A DNA stretch of 64,000 bases, taken from Takakia lepidozioides (lineage: Eukaryota; Streptophyta; Takakiopsida; Takakiales; Takakiaceae). The notes beneath the pieces are model-generated. The model searched no databases, had not been told where the DNA came from, and worked only from the letters and a program-made list of their open reading frames with translations. Where the stretch lies: positions 80,561,171 through 80,625,170 of the forward strand of contig CM060732.1 of the NCBI GenBank assembly GCA_030704615.1, given 5' to 3'. Numbering within the stretch: position 1 is the first letter of the stretch; every line of letters begins with the position of its first letter. A program made the position numbers and the translations under genes. This document shows positions 21,100-33,899 of the stretch, in pieces.

Positions 21100-24000
21100 G
21101 AGATGGGGTGCCACGAACATCGCTTGCCGTGCAGGTGCACGGTGGGTGGGAGAGCGGCGCAAGCAAAGAAAAAGGAAAAGCTGGCGCTGACCTTGCACCC
21201 CATCCTTCGTATTATGCTTATTGCTAACTAAGCCTGCTTAGAGACTAACCCAGGTCCCAACTGATCTGAACTTTACCAGCCCCTTGGTCAAATGTCGGCC
21301 CGAGACAAAAAGAGGATTTACGCAGGATTTGCTGCAGGCATGGAGGGGGCCATTATGCGGCCAGAACATGTCAGGGCCCAGAAGTGTGGGCAACGGCTGC
21401 CACATTCCGCCACCTGTTGAAGTGGTCCAGTTTTCCAAGCAATGCCTTTACGCGCGGAATGGGTAAGAGTCGGCCCATTCCACAACAAATGATGGCAGGG
21501 TTCCAGGGTTTGGTCAGGTCTCGGGAAATCCACCCACATAACGCCGCTCTGAGGAGAAGTCAAACTGCAGATTTGGCATCCCAATAAAAACTATGCTTCT
21601 GTTTTCCTTTTTGGGGTTATTGATAGATTTTGAGAACTGGAAATTAAAATGAAATTGAAAGATGTTTTGAGGGGAAGGTCGTCGTCTACCTAGAGAGAGA
21701 GAGGGTGGGCGACCCACCTCGGCAGCTATGGCCGCCACCAGCTCACTCAAGTAAGTGTCAACGCCTTCTTTCCGACCTCCTTCGCGCCTGCCATCGCTTA
21801 GCATGAAGGCAGCATGTGGGGAACGGAAGAAGAAAGTCAATGTGGCAGAAAGATGGGCGCTCCCTGTATCCTGATCTGTCTAGTTGACAGGAAATCACAA
21901 GAGTACCGAAATTACAACTATAGCTACCAGTTGCAAATCCGCGTCAAGGCCTTAGGCAGCTGTCGAACTAGGAAGGAGGATATACATTCTACTCCTGATA
22001 CTGTAACAAGACCAGATGTAGAGGGAGAGATCCAGACGATCTCTTGTTGAAAGGGAGCCCGTAGTCTAGATGGATCCCTTTCGAAAGGATCCCTTGTAAA
22101 TGTATTGTGATTGTATAGATAGTGTGTACAGATCGACAGTGGACGAGTCCACCCAATTTTCCGTTTGGGTATGTCGTGCTTTAAAGCCCACATTGTCGTA
22201 CATGCAAAGAACCATTTTCACAGGGGTCAGGGGTGAGGTGCAAGCCCTTCAGTGACACATGGATCGAGGACTAATGGATTTCACTCCATGAGTGACTGCC
22301 CATGCGACTGGTCGTTTCTCGTTTCTGCGTTTGTTATAAGTTACTCACTCCCGTAAGCTCTTTGAGTTCCTTACGACTGTACATCTCTGTCCTTATAACA
22401 GCTCCTTTCCTTGGAACGTTGGACGTTTAATCCTATTGAGGTTTGATTGTGGATGTAGCGATTCCATAGAAGCTTCATTTCTCCTCATTTCTCCCCGGCT
22501 ATCGTAGTCGATAGAAAACACGAATTTACCCTTGAATTGTGGTCGCAAGTACTTCTTTCACCTCCAGGGACCTTCAGAAAATGGATACCGATAGCTAGTA
22601 CCAATTCGAAATATTACAAGCACATTCAGACAGTTGGAGCTTCATAAACTATTCGGTCGGACCATGTTACCTAGATACTATCGATCTCAGACGAACTTTC
22701 TGAATTCACTCCACTGAAGTTTTAGCTCGATCCTCCCCCTGGCTGATCCCTGGCCGCTGTACCTGAGGGACTCTGGCAGACTTCAAAGATGGAACCATTA
22801 GTATCACAGCCATAAGTGGTGGCAGAGGCGACGACCTAGTCGAACAGCCACTTTTTGGTGGGAATCTGGGGCAGGTGTATTTGCTTGTATGTGCCCTGAA
22901 GAGGTATGGAGGCAGCCTTGCCCTTCGTCAAATAGCGCGGTTGATGCAAACTACAAATTGGGTGAGGGGGGACCAGACCCGGGTAAGAGTACATTGATTT
23001 CCAGACCCTCGATCTCTCGCTGGTTGAAGCGGAATCCGCGACCAGCATGGCATGATTTTAAGCAGCAGCGAGAAAAAGAACGGCTTTCGGGGACTTCTGA
23101 ACGTCTGTATAGGGATCCAACGTGGTTGAAGGCAGTGACCTGGAATACCTTAACTTCAGAGAAAAGAGTAAGTTTGAAATTTGCTGTCCAGTTTGTCACG
23201 CGATTCAGCAATTCTCTCCTGGGCTCTTCCTCTTCTTCCACTCTATCACCGCTACCACACTGGTTTCATACGAACTCAAGATATCAACGAGAGTGTTAGG
23301 CAGGGGCATGTGGTACCCCATGCCTTAGGCCAGCGCAAAGCAAGGTTTAACATCCAGCATTATTCTTCTGAAAAGGTTCAATGCGGTGAAGCATACTAAT
23401 AAGAGTATTGTGTATGTTGAATGTGTACATGTATACTTATCAAAGGGTGGACCGGGGGTGGACCTTGCATTGACTTTGACCGTAGTGTATGTCATTTAAA
23501 ACTGCAACTCTCGGACAGTATATCTATCTATTTTTGCACTCCTTGATTCCTTAGTCAGAGTGTGCCACGAGTGAAATAGATGGACACGACCCCCACCAAT
23601 TCATCTAGAGATGCTATGAGACAAATGTAAGAGAGAGAGAGAGAGAGAGTCTCTAAGGGTCTCTAACAGAGGGGGAGAGGCCAATAATTCTGGGGGCCTG
23701 CCAGACTCTCATTGTAGGGAATTTATTAATATAGTCGACCCAGCATCTGCCAGGCTTGAAATAGCTAAGCACATAGCACCTCAGAGGGTCCGATATGGAT
23801 TTGGAGGGCACCCATGTGTGCATGGGGCCATTGAGCTGGTCCTCAGTCTGCCAGGCTGGAAATGGTATTTCTTGTCTATCGCTTGGGTGGAAGTTGAAGG
23901 GACAATGCAGCCGCTAGTGCTTTTGCTGAGTGCTCAGATCAATTCCTGGGCCAGAGGAAGATACACATGCCGAAATATCATCAAACCTGGACTCGGTGCG

Positions 24001-26400
24001 TCCGAAAATTGGGCCCGGATCCGCAATACTAGTTCCCCCACCCACCCATACGGAGATCGTGATGGTGGTGGGTCGTTTGGGTGGTAGCCAAAGAATCTGG
24101 CTACATAGAGAGCCAGGCCATTGATTACTCATCACTGACATGCGTTTGACATTGCCACAGTATGGGGAATAAGTTTCTGAAAAGTCAAACAAGCTCACCA
24201 CTCGGTTGGATGCCAACAGACTTGGGGCCCCACACAGAGGAGAATAGCCTATACGTTAGGTCAAAAGCAGTTAAGGAAGTGTGGTTACAAGAGCAAGGCT
24301 CCCCGACTTTGCAACTTCACTGCAAGCACTTCATCTCTGAGAGCTCCCGAGTCCCATGGGATACATGTGGTAACTTGGCACTTGTGCACTGCTGGTCTTC
24401 CACAAAAAAAGAAGGATGCTCTCTAATGAAAAGATAATGATGCACCTTTCCCCCTTGCATCTGACCCATCTGATACTTCAATGTTTATTCATATATTTCC
24501 AAACTTGTACCTAACGACAGTAATTGCAGTACATTTTTACAGTAATGCATATTTAGGATGGACAATAGTTGAGGGTGGAACTTGGAAGGACCAACATACC
24601 AGCAGTTTATTATTGTACTTCTGTTGCGTCCACATTATGGAAAAGCAACGGAATGCTTGGCCCCATCAAGCAGTCCCCAACGGAACCGTAGTACTAAACT
24701 TCGAGTGTGATTGTTTGTTGGAAGGAAAGACATAAAGCCCAGAAAAACCAAAAAAGGATTGGCGACCCAGGGAGTAGTCTAACCTTTCAGAAGCAGTGAG
24801 TTGCAAGCTCATCTTATGATCATGAATGATGAGATGGAAATTCGGGCATTTTCCTCTTTTTCAACTACTGTCTTCTAGTGCATTGACTGGTCTCATAATC
24901 TTTGTAATTTGCAAAAAAGGCATGGGAATTCTTAAGGGCCTGAGTAAGGTCTCAGACCGTCTAAAGACAGGCCCGGATATGGTGTAATCTAATTGGAAGC
25001 TTCTTTAAGCCGGAAAGTTTGAAATTGATACCAAGTCGACAAATTGCTAATAAGACTTTTGAGTGGAGAATCTGCCGAGACTTTTGCACATGCTCTAACC
25101 CATTATGTATTATTCATTGGCACATTATTCATTTGTCGAATTTGGTTGTGCCAAGTGGGTTCCATACAGACTGGCAGAGAGCAGCTTTCTTCGAGCAAAC
25201 AGTCTCTCTCAGAAGGTCGTTAGGCCCGGGCTTCTATACTAACAATTCTGCACACGGCTGAATGATCAAAAAGTTCTGTTGGCCACGTACCTAGCCACAT
25301 ACCTACCGGGGGACCCACAAGCATCATCATCACCTCCAGCACTTTCAACAGGAAAGGAGGGGATAACCCTGGTAGAGCAGCTCCGACGACACCATGCGGC
25401 TTTCATGAATAATGGGGGCTTTGTCAGTCCCCTCCTAACGGTAACTTGATGAGAGAGCCAATTTCAGCCAGCTTCACTCAATCCTTATCTCCAAGTTTGG
25501 GCATTTGTAGCCAGATTAAATGGCATGTTACGCACCCCCCATGTAGTTGCCCACAATCCTACTTCCATTGAAGTCTGCATTTGTAGTGCAACATTAATTT
25601 ACAACCAACAGTTTTGGGGACCGACCTTATTGGGGGGCTGTGATTGACAAAGTTTTTCACTGCCCACCATCAGCGCTGTGCTATGGGACATGGTGGAAGA
25701 AGTTCTAAAGAACTTTGGGATGACGTGATATAGACCTACCCACGTATCATCAATTGTCAATCTCTGCAGAACTCCACACCCCCAAAAGGACTAAAGCAAC
25801 TTGACAGCTAGGGCCCCTGACCCATCACTTTGACAAGTTCAAGCTCCCCCAAAAACCAGCAAATATATAAACAAAACATGCTATACACTGGCCTGTAGCC
25901 TAGAGTATGCACACAACCTTCCAACTACAAATTACAGACACGGTGTGGGTTCCACACCCCCGCAAATGGAGGCATGTTGCACATCAAAAGTGGAAAGAGA
26001 GCTCACAAACACCCCCGGTCCCACGCCTCCCACCCAAGGTCTACAAGACCACCCACATTCTAACTCTAAACAGCAGCAAAACAGTTACCCGAGTTCGAGT
26101 GATAGCTCGGTACTCTCAGTCTCAGTCTGGCATGTGCGTCATTCATCTTCTTCGTCTTCGTTTCTCACACTCGGATAAACACAGACACACACTTTTCTTC
26201 AGAGAAATCAGGAGTAGTGGGGACCACAAGGGAAGAAGTCCACGAGATGACCGATACGTGGCGGTCAGAACCGGTGCCGCCATCGGCCGTCCTCTCAGTG
26301 GTCGGTGGGCAGAGGCCGCATGACTGGCAGTTGGCAGTGAGACTGAAGCCGCACACTCCCACCGCCGTGTGTGGGGGCCGTTGGGTTGGGATCTGACGGT
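21100..26400. other. Long stretch without recognisable genes
   Basis: Short open frames on both strands carry no motif that I can name. A GA dinucleotide run lies near 23632-23650. A slipped GGATCC/TTTCGAAA palindrome lies near 22070-22091. I see no transposase, polymerase or RNA gene. This may hold old, unrecognisable repeats or regulatory sequence of the U-box gene. Confidence 0.4.
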
Positions 26401-26429
26401 GGGGGATGTGCGGCCGTCTCTAGAAGGTT

Positions 26430-26617
26430 TTGACCTTCCACAGATTTTTGACCGTAAGGAAGATGGCAGGGAAATCCTTGTCATCCACATCGCTATGGCT
26501 GATTTTTGGGGGCGGATTTGTGGAGGAGCTCATCGATCATCAGTTACCTTACTTACCTGGGGAGGCCCCCACGACCCACGTTGGAACAGCCGACATGCGA
26601 GAAACGCGCGCTTTGAC
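26430..26617 (+). promoter_or_regulatory. Three W-box cores upstream of the U-box gene
   Basis: TTGACC at 26430-26435, TTGACC at 26448-26453 and TTGACT at 26613-26618 all fit the WRKY target TTGAC[C/T]. They lie within about 200 bases of the TATA box. Related U-box genes (the PUB22-24 group) are elicitor-induced, so WRKY control is plausible but inferred. Confidence 0.45.
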
Positions 26618-26630
26618 TCTGGGGTTCACT

Positions 26631-26638
26631 TATATATT
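26631..26638 (+). promoter_or_regulatory. TATA box of the U-box gene
   Basis: TATATATT follows CACT at 26631. A start about 30 bases on would give a leader of around 350 bases before the ATG at 27010. Confidence 0.5.
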
Positions 26639-27009
26639 ATCTCGCCGCTCTGCCTTCCTTGCCATTGTCATCTTCTCCACCCACTTCTCACACATTGTGT
26701 ACTTGCCTCCGCATTCCAGGCCCTGACAGCCAGTAAGACCTCGTAGAGCAGCAAGTACAGTGCTCTCACACATAGACGGATCTAACAAGAATGGGTGTAT
26801 AGATCTCTATCTCTCGTTTCCAAACACGGACCACAACTGGAAGTATACTCGTCTATAGCGGAAGAGACGATACAGAGAGCTGCACAGGCTTGTGTATCAT
26901 AGTTCGTCACTCTTTCTTGGTGCTGTAGCTGGGAACACCTTGTGTCGACAGCTAGCTTATCTGGTCTGCTAGATTCACAGGCGCCCCAGAGCGCCCGGCG
27001 CCCCACAAG

Positions 27010-28257
27010 ATGACTCCCATGGAGTTGGACGTGTGTGTCCCTCCGTTGTTTGCATGCCCCGTTTCGTTGGATCTTATGAGAGATCCTGTCACGTTGTGCA
27101 CAGGCATGACATATGACCGTGCTAGCATCGAGCAATGGCTGGAAGAGGGCCACAACACATGCCCCGCAACCAATCAGTTGCTGTCTACCCAAGAGCTTAT
27201 TCCCAATCACACTCTTCGGAGGCTCATCCAGGAGTGGTGTGTAGCGAATAGTGCGCATGGCATAGAGAGGATTGCGACACCCAGGCAGCCAGCCGAGCCA
27301 CTGCAGGTTAAACGTTTGCTACACAGTATCGAACACGGGTTTTTGCAATTTGAGTCATTGAGGAAGCTGCGAGACTTAGCTAAGGAAAGCGAGAAGAACA
27401 GGATGTGCGTATCGGAGGCCGGAGGAGTGCCTGTACTAGCGGATTCCCTTGGAAATCTCGGCATGGATCTGCAAACTGATCGAGGCGATCAACATGTGAT
27501 CGAGGCGTGTGAGGATGCTCTGGGCACCATTGTTCTTCTGACCTTGAGTGATGTTGAGAAGAGGGCACTTGCGTGCCAGAAACCACTGGCCTGTCTCTTC
27601 CGGCTCCTTTCTTCAGGAAGTTTAGATGCCAAAGTGAATGCTGCCGAAGTGTTACATAGCATCGCTGGAGTGGACAGCAGTTTGAAAGTGACTGTGGGAT
27701 CCACACCTGATGTCATCCAAGGGCTCGTGCGCCTTCTTAACGAGGATTTGTATCCCAAAGGTGTGCATGCTAGTCTAAACTGTCTGTTATCTCTTTGCTC
27801 TCCGAAGAGGAACCGTTTGTTTGCTATTGAAGCAGGTGCCATTGGTGCATTGATAGAGCTGCTTCCGAACGCTGAAAGAGGCAACACTGAGCGCACCCTG
27901 GCACTGTTGGAAGTTCTCGCAAGCTGTGCGGAAGGTCGAGAAGCAATAGCGAAACATGCTCTAGCGATTCCTATGATTGTAAAGTTTATCCGTGTCGGAG
28001 TTTCAGCCATTGCCATAGAGCACGCAATGGTGGCATTGTGGGCTGTTCTCTCATTCTCCTCAAACAGAGGCGTTTTGCACGCGGCACTACAGGCAGGGGC
28101 TTTTGCTAAGGTTATTTTGGTGGTACAGAGTGGTTACAGTCAACGTTCCAAGCAAAAAGCTGGAGAGATTTTGAAGCTGTTCAATGAGGTTTGGAGAGAA
28201 TCTTCTTGCCGTCCACATCGCACTGAAAGTCTCACATGGCTGGTTGCTCCTGTCTGA
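27010..28257 (+). CDS. U-box/armadillo E3 ubiquitin ligase (PUB family)
   Basis: This is a single-exon frame of 415 residues. The U-box spans about residues 10-84: VPPLFACPVSLDLMRDPV, then TYDRASIEQWL, a CPATNQ turn and NHTLRRLIQEWC. It keeps the Pro, Trp and hydrophobic positions that contact the E2. From about residue 130 to 405 the protein is helical, with armadillo-like repeats (for example PVLADSLGNL and AAEVLHSIAG). This domain layout, length and lack of introns match the plant PUB20-26 group, whose members ubiquitinate targets in immune and stress signalling. The start is chosen because the U-box begins nine residues later and stops lie upstream. The gene has no defect visible and is the clearest intact host gene in the window. 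Confidence 0.93.
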   Translation: MTPMELDVCVPPLFACPVSLDLMRDPVTLCTGMTYDRASIEQWLEEGHNTCPATNQLLSTQELIPNHTLRRLIQEWCVANSAHGIERIATPRQPAEPLQVKRLLHSIEHGFLQFESLRKLRDLAKESEKNRMCVSEAGGVPVLADSLGNLGMDLQTDRGDQHVIEACEDALGTIVLLTLSDVEKRALACQKPLACLFRLLSSGSLDAKVNAAEVLHSIAGVDSSLKVTVGSTPDVIQGLVRLLNEDLYPKGVHASLNCLLSLCSPKRNRLFAIEAGAIGALIELLPNAERGNTERTLALLEVLASCAEGREAIAKHALAIPMIVKFIRVGVSAIAIEHAMVALWAVLSFSSNRGVLHAALQAGAFAKVILVVQSGYSQRSKQKAGEILKLFNEVWRESSCRPHRTESLTWLVAPV

Positions 28258-31200
28258 GTTTACCCGGAGACATACAGGTCTACACCTGCAGCTGATGAGC
28301 AGCATGAAATTTCCCGTGGGTTGGTTCTCCGGGATCCACACTGGGGGAACCACCGGAACTACATGCTTCAACCGTGACGTCATTCCTCTGTGCACGTTGC
28401 TTCGTTGGCCAAGAGGTTGTTGTAAACTCTGGACGACGATTGTCAAAAGACGATGTCGTCGCTAGTGCGAACGTGATTTCCGAAGACATGTAATGCTAGT
28501 GCACTTATAGAGTGCATATGCCAATTGGTTCTTCACATGTATAGATTCTTTTGGGGTGCATTGAGCCCCCTACGGAACCTGTAGAGACCTGTTAACAATG
28601 GAAAACTGCCGCTGAAGAACAGGCTGCCAACAGTTTGTGTCTACTTGTATTCTCTCTAGAAATAGAAAATTAGATCTTGGAAGAATACGGGTAGACAACA
28701 ATACTTAGGCCTGACCAACTGGATTAGAACTGTATCATATGGCCGAAATCCACTTCGACAGAGATCACTTGAAACATCTTTGTACCATAATACGAATATT
28801 CAGAGCCGTGGAGGCAGTTTGAGGCATATCGCTCGAAGACCACTATTTTCATGAATGCGTTGTGTTGTGAGTACAGCAGTCTAGCAAATTTTCCAGTGCA
28901 CTTCTCATTGCGCGCTAAATTGTGAACAGGTCGTAGAAACTGGTATGTGAGTTTTCAATCTCGAGCTATGAACACAAACTTTGCTTTCGTGTGATTACGA
29001 CAATTGCACCACACGGTTGAACCAACTTTCTCAGGTTCCTGTACGGCCGTCAACTCTTCGAAGGTCTAGCCGTTAAATGATATCCATGGTGATTTCCTTG
29101 CAAACTCAACCGACTGCTCCATGGATGGGCAATTCTTCTTTCCTTTTTTCTTCCTCGTTGGACGTCCTCTTTCCCTTTCTTTCTCAAGTGTCGTTCTGTT
29201 TTAATAGCTCGGCGACTTTTCATGTTTTGAAGTGTCATTCTTTCTTGCTTCCTCTGCGCCACATCCGCCCCACCCAAAAAGCCCAACTCGCCTAAATCCG
29301 TCTTCTCTTTCAGTAGCTATATCATTCTATCTGAGCTCTGAGCAAATTTAGCACCGCTTGGTCAGCAACCGGAAATGAGGAGATTCTTGCGTTTCTAATA
29401 TCGATCTCATTATAAGCTGAACCCATCAAACCAACAAGAGCTATGATTTGCAAGCCGATGATCAAGTGTATGATCAGACAAGCCGCTATCTCACTCATTC
29501 GTAGATGTAAGATCGAATCGAGTGTAAGAAATAGAAGATCAAATTAACTCTTTTGCCATCATATTTCTTCAGACTCGATAGATAATATTGCATTTCACAA
29601 CCGTTCTTCGTATGGCGTCATAATGTGCTTCGTAGTTCGTATCATCTTTATGATTCAGCATGTTAATCAATCATGAATTCTTAACTAGTGCTTCTTAATC
29701 GCAGCACTCCTGAATGCTAACTAACCCTCCTCTAAATGCCTCGTCAATTCCACCACCATGCTCGGCAAATTTAGACTGTGGGCCAGAGACCAGTTGACTC
29801 TCCAAGACCATATGTTATCAATAGCTGAAATAAATCCGAGCACCTGAATGTGGACCTTGTTTGACTTTGGTCTCTTTAAATATGCCCACATGTGTAAAGT
29901 AGTGTTAATAGGGTACTTGTCAGTGAGAAGTTTAAAATAATCCTGGATGTTCAAACTAGGGGGAGAGGAAATACAGTAAGGAGAATCCCCTATTCCTAGT
30001 TAGGAAGAGATGAAGAGATGGATGGCAATTGGCGTTTCGGATCTGGTGGTCTGGTGCTTGGCCTAGGTTATCAGTTATCAGGCACTCGACTAACCCCATC
30101 TATGACCTTCTGCTACTTCTTCAAGCAAAACTGTGAACGAGCTCCCTCTTTTGGACCAAAGAATCCTGAACCCATATCGGTATATCATGACATTACCTAC
30201 TCGCCTGCAAAGACGTAACTCCCATTTCAGTCTGAACTCTACACATCAACAGTGGACTGTGGGGGGAACATCATGTCAATCGCCAGGCTATTGCAATCAT
30301 GCGTAAGAAGAATTGCAGAGAAGTTGTCCGATACATATAACTTCGAAACTTTTTGAGAGAGCATATTAGCAGACTGTGTATGTTGTCGTCTACGTATAAA
30401 GGAGCTTTACGGAGGTCCATTTTATTACGAATGTGCATAATGATTGAGGGACTAGGCTGCAGAAAAGTTGAAAACTACCTATTGTGTCGACCCAGCTCTG
30501 TGACAGAATCCGCTCATTAGAAAATGGATAGAAATATGTTTTTTAAACAGTGCTGAAAACTTTTTCTAATGGAGCCGAACGTTGAGATCGCCTGGTGGCA
30601 ACGTGCAGGGACAGGTGAGCTTTAAGGTGATGGATACCCACCATTTACATTCACACGGACTCAGTAGCTGACCTTGCACCAACCCCTGCAGGCCGGCACA
30701 TTGAAAAGAGTGCGTTCCATCAATGCTTTGTGCGGTGTAATGTTTCGAGCTTGCCTCGGTGGTGGTGCTGGCCTCAAGTAATGCTGGCATTCAATGCCAA
30801 TGCTAATTGTGGTCCATGTTTCCCCAGTTGAAAGTACTCGGCTCACTTCACACTCGCATTATGAGCCACTGTGCCACAGGTGCCCAGGATGTATTCTATA
30901 TTACTATATACTCTCACAGTACCTAGTGTCATCTCTCACTTGACAATTGTGCCTCCCAGGACTTTGTCACATCCCTGATGTCACAAGGTGTTTATGGCTG
31001 CTTTCCACATTTATGGGTGACTCTTTATAGAATCAGCCATCGCTGCCGTTGCCGGCATAGGTAAGTATTCTCATGTCGTATCGACTTTTTGATAATTCTT
31101 CCTCATCAATTCCGAGCTCGCAGATTTGCGGAACCACCGTCTTCATATGATTCAATGAGTGTCTTTGTTGGGTGTGAGCGGCCACTGGATCATCAATGAC

Positions 31201-32380
31201 CGAGCCAACTCTGAAGGAGCAGCATTGAAGAAGCCATGTTGGTTTATCCTGAAGCGGAGATGAGCACATGGTTGGGTCATTTGAGCCCTAAGTTTAAGCC
31301 TCGCCATAACTTCGGCATTAATCTAATCAATGTCTTGACCTTTGATGTTTGACTAAAACCTTGTCTTGATCTTGGGTACTGCCCTAATCACTGTTTTATT
31401 GAAGTGATGACATCACTCATAGCCCGGCCACACAGGGTGGGGGCCCTTGGGTGGACGCACAGTTGTTGAACGTAGTTTAGGCCTGATAAACTTTTACCAC
31501 CCTTTATATTTTCATCCTCCTCTACAGTTACCTTTTTGCCCTCTTACGCGGCGACCTTTTTCATATTTATGAACTTTATCATCCAAACCACCATACTCTC
31601 CAAAAAGCACTGGAGTATTGCCATTTGAACACCAAGTGCCATGAAAATCAGTGGAGCGGTCTACTACTAAGCCAACCATATACATTGTGGCCAGTTTGGG
31701 AAGGTCAGGGAACCCGACACTTTCAGAAGAGCCAATCTGTGGGCTGCACGTCTATATAGAGTAGTTCTTACATATATATATATGTATAGAGGAAATTGGG
31801 CTGCATAGTTGGCTCCACATCCTCCCACCCATTTGGAATGGGGCAATGTCGTGGTGGGTGGGATCTGGCTCCTCGCTTAAAAACTGCCTCCCATCAATAT
31901 GGCGACAGGTGCCTCCCTCTTCGTGGCCCTCTGGAAAAGGATGGTCCCATCAAATCAATTTTTGGTGAAATTTTTGAAGTTTTTAACCTCATTTTGCTTA
32001 GCCCCTATCGCCAGGATCCGGACCTGAGCGAGGTCGAAATCGGGTGATTATTCGCCACTAAAAGAATGGCTGCCGCGACGTTGCTAAACGGCGTCTGTGT
32101 TGCGGCCACACATGTTGCCGTCCCACAATGCATTGAACAGGTGGCAAGCCATGAGTGATTGAGATGGTGTGTAATCCAACGGCCCACAATATTTCGCTAT
32201 CCCACTCGTGCATAGTTACACGGTTGTGTAGGAAAGCTTCTGAAGTGCCCCGGGCTTTTGGCAAATTGTTGTCGTGCTTTATGAATATCCATTTTGTTGG
32301 GGTCACATATATTTGTTCCCACATACACATCATCTCTTTGAACGTTATGATGGTGTAGATTGGTATAGTGTTCCTCTCTA
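28258..32380. other. Intergenic stretch without recognisable genes
   Basis: The first few hundred bases are the 3' untranslated region of the U-box gene. Beyond that, only short motif-free frames are visible on both strands. A perfect TACATATATATATATGTA palindrome lies near 31769-31787. I see nothing that supports a gene. Confidence 0.4.
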
Positions 32381-32385
32381 TGTCT

Positions 32386-32830
32386 TTGAACAATGAACCC
32401 TATAGAATTTTTAATGTTGTCGCCCCTTTTTGAAACAGATGCAGATTCTGTTTTGCATATTTTGCTGTTGTTATGTACGGTAGTGGTGAGTGATTATGTG
32501 CAGAAGAGACATAGGCGAGAGTGGTGGAAATTTCCCCGTTCTAATCACAATTGGAGAACAATTTTAAATGATGTTTGGCATTTTAGTCCTCAGATTAGAG
32601 ATGCCATGTGGTTGGAAACATACAGGATGCAATACGCAACATTTGGAAGGCTATGCAATTTTTATTGACACATTTCATTCAGAGGCAAACAACAAATTGG
32701 AGAAAGCCAATCGAAATTGATAGAGCAGTTGTTATGGTTTGCTGGCATTTGGGTACTCTAATCCGTTGGTGGTTTTTCTCAAAAATTATTTGGTGACATG
32801 GTACGAGCTTCCCGGAGCGTACATTAAGCA
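32386..32830 (+). pseudogene. Relic resembling a PIF/Harbinger-type transposase N-terminal region
   Basis: Two overlapping plus frames read RREWWKFPRSNHNWRTILND, then WLETYRMQYATFGRLCNFYL, then RKPIEIDRAVVMVCWHLGT. The pattern R..W, then fRM...tF..L, then aI....rv...L..L is what I know from the region ahead of the DDE core in PIF/Harbinger (DDE_Tnp_4) proteins. The catalytic core itself is not visible and the two parts are in different frames (switch near 32650). It lies just outside the left terminal repeat of the 18 kb element. Confidence 0.42.
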
Positions 32831-33430
32831 GCTTAACGTAGTCCTCTTTGCGTTGGAGAATTGGATTCGCGGACGCGGGGGCGGCAGTCTAGGGACGCTT
32901 TGCAACAGTGCGCGCCGAGGCCCCGCGTTATGGGAGCTACATTCCACGGACGTGTATGGCTTGTGTGGCCCTAGCATCAATGATAGACTAGACCTAGCCT
33001 GGTCAATTGTTACACTTGAGGGCAAGAAAACGTAATAAATATATGAGGTTAACACCAATGAAGTTTGCATTTTTTAAGTATGGTCATGTTTCACTGTTAA
33101 CTCACTGTTTTTTTTTTTTTTTTTTAAGGGAGGGAGGCAGTGTTTTTCTGAAAAGAAAGTCCAGTTCTGGTTATTTGAAATTGGTTATTTTATCATTTAC
33201 TAGAAAAATAAGAATATATTATACACATTAATAATATAGACCATGTAAGTAACCCTATTGATGCAACAACACCCTATGTCCGCTTATGAGTTGTATTTCT
33301 GTTTCCAAACCTATTATCCTTATAACCATGGGTTGAACTCACATGCACCTCTTTTTCCTACTCACGCCTAAAATGCACACACAATACCAATCCTCCGACC
33401 TCCCAGCCATAGCCCCTCAGCACTAGGCAC

Positions 33431-33479
33431 AAACTCAATTTTAATTAATTCCGGACTTTTGGCTTAAATCCGGACAAAT
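33431..33479 (+). repeat. Left terminal inverted repeat of the 18.4 kb element
   Basis: It starts AAACTCAATTTTAA and holds two CCGGA boxes at about 33451 and 33470. It pairs with 51811-51859 with about 80 percent identity by eye and one single-base gap on each side. Confidence 0.65.
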
Positions 33480-33899
33480 TTTAATTTTATTATATTTTTA
33501 ATAAAATCAAATATTAATAATATTACAAAGTAATTAATCAATTTACTTGGGAAAGTTGCATGACTCAATTAATTAAATGTCGACATCCAAGCCGAGTGAC
33601 GAGTCCTTCCTTTCCTCCAAAAAAACCGACCCCGGTTTCAGGTGGTATCGAACGCACAGATATTTCTCCATCACACGGCAGATGTCCCCTCTGCACGGAA
33701 ATGAAGCTCTATGCTCGTGAGGAGGGCAGTACACTGTAGCGCTCGGGTTTTCCGCCATGGGAGATGTGCACACAAGACTGCCAGGATTGGATAATAAAAT
33801 GACGGATATAACATATAACCTTGAATGAAATATCTGGGTAACAATAGAGAATTTTCCATCTTAGGGCTCCATAATAATACATAATAAACATCCGAACAA

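Noticed and set aside
22045-22400. A TGTTGAAAGG...TTATAACA segment that looks like a solo Copia-type LTR
   Set aside because: The flanking five bases (TCTCT and GCTCC) do not match and no second copy or internal region is present.
26143-26490. Open frames on both strands in the promoter region of the U-box gene
   Set aside because: No motifs; the region has TATA and W-box features and probably belongs to the upstream regulatory region.
31769-31787. Perfect AT-only palindrome TACATATATATATATGTA
   Set aside because: An alternating AT run is self-complementary by nature, so the symmetry carries little information.
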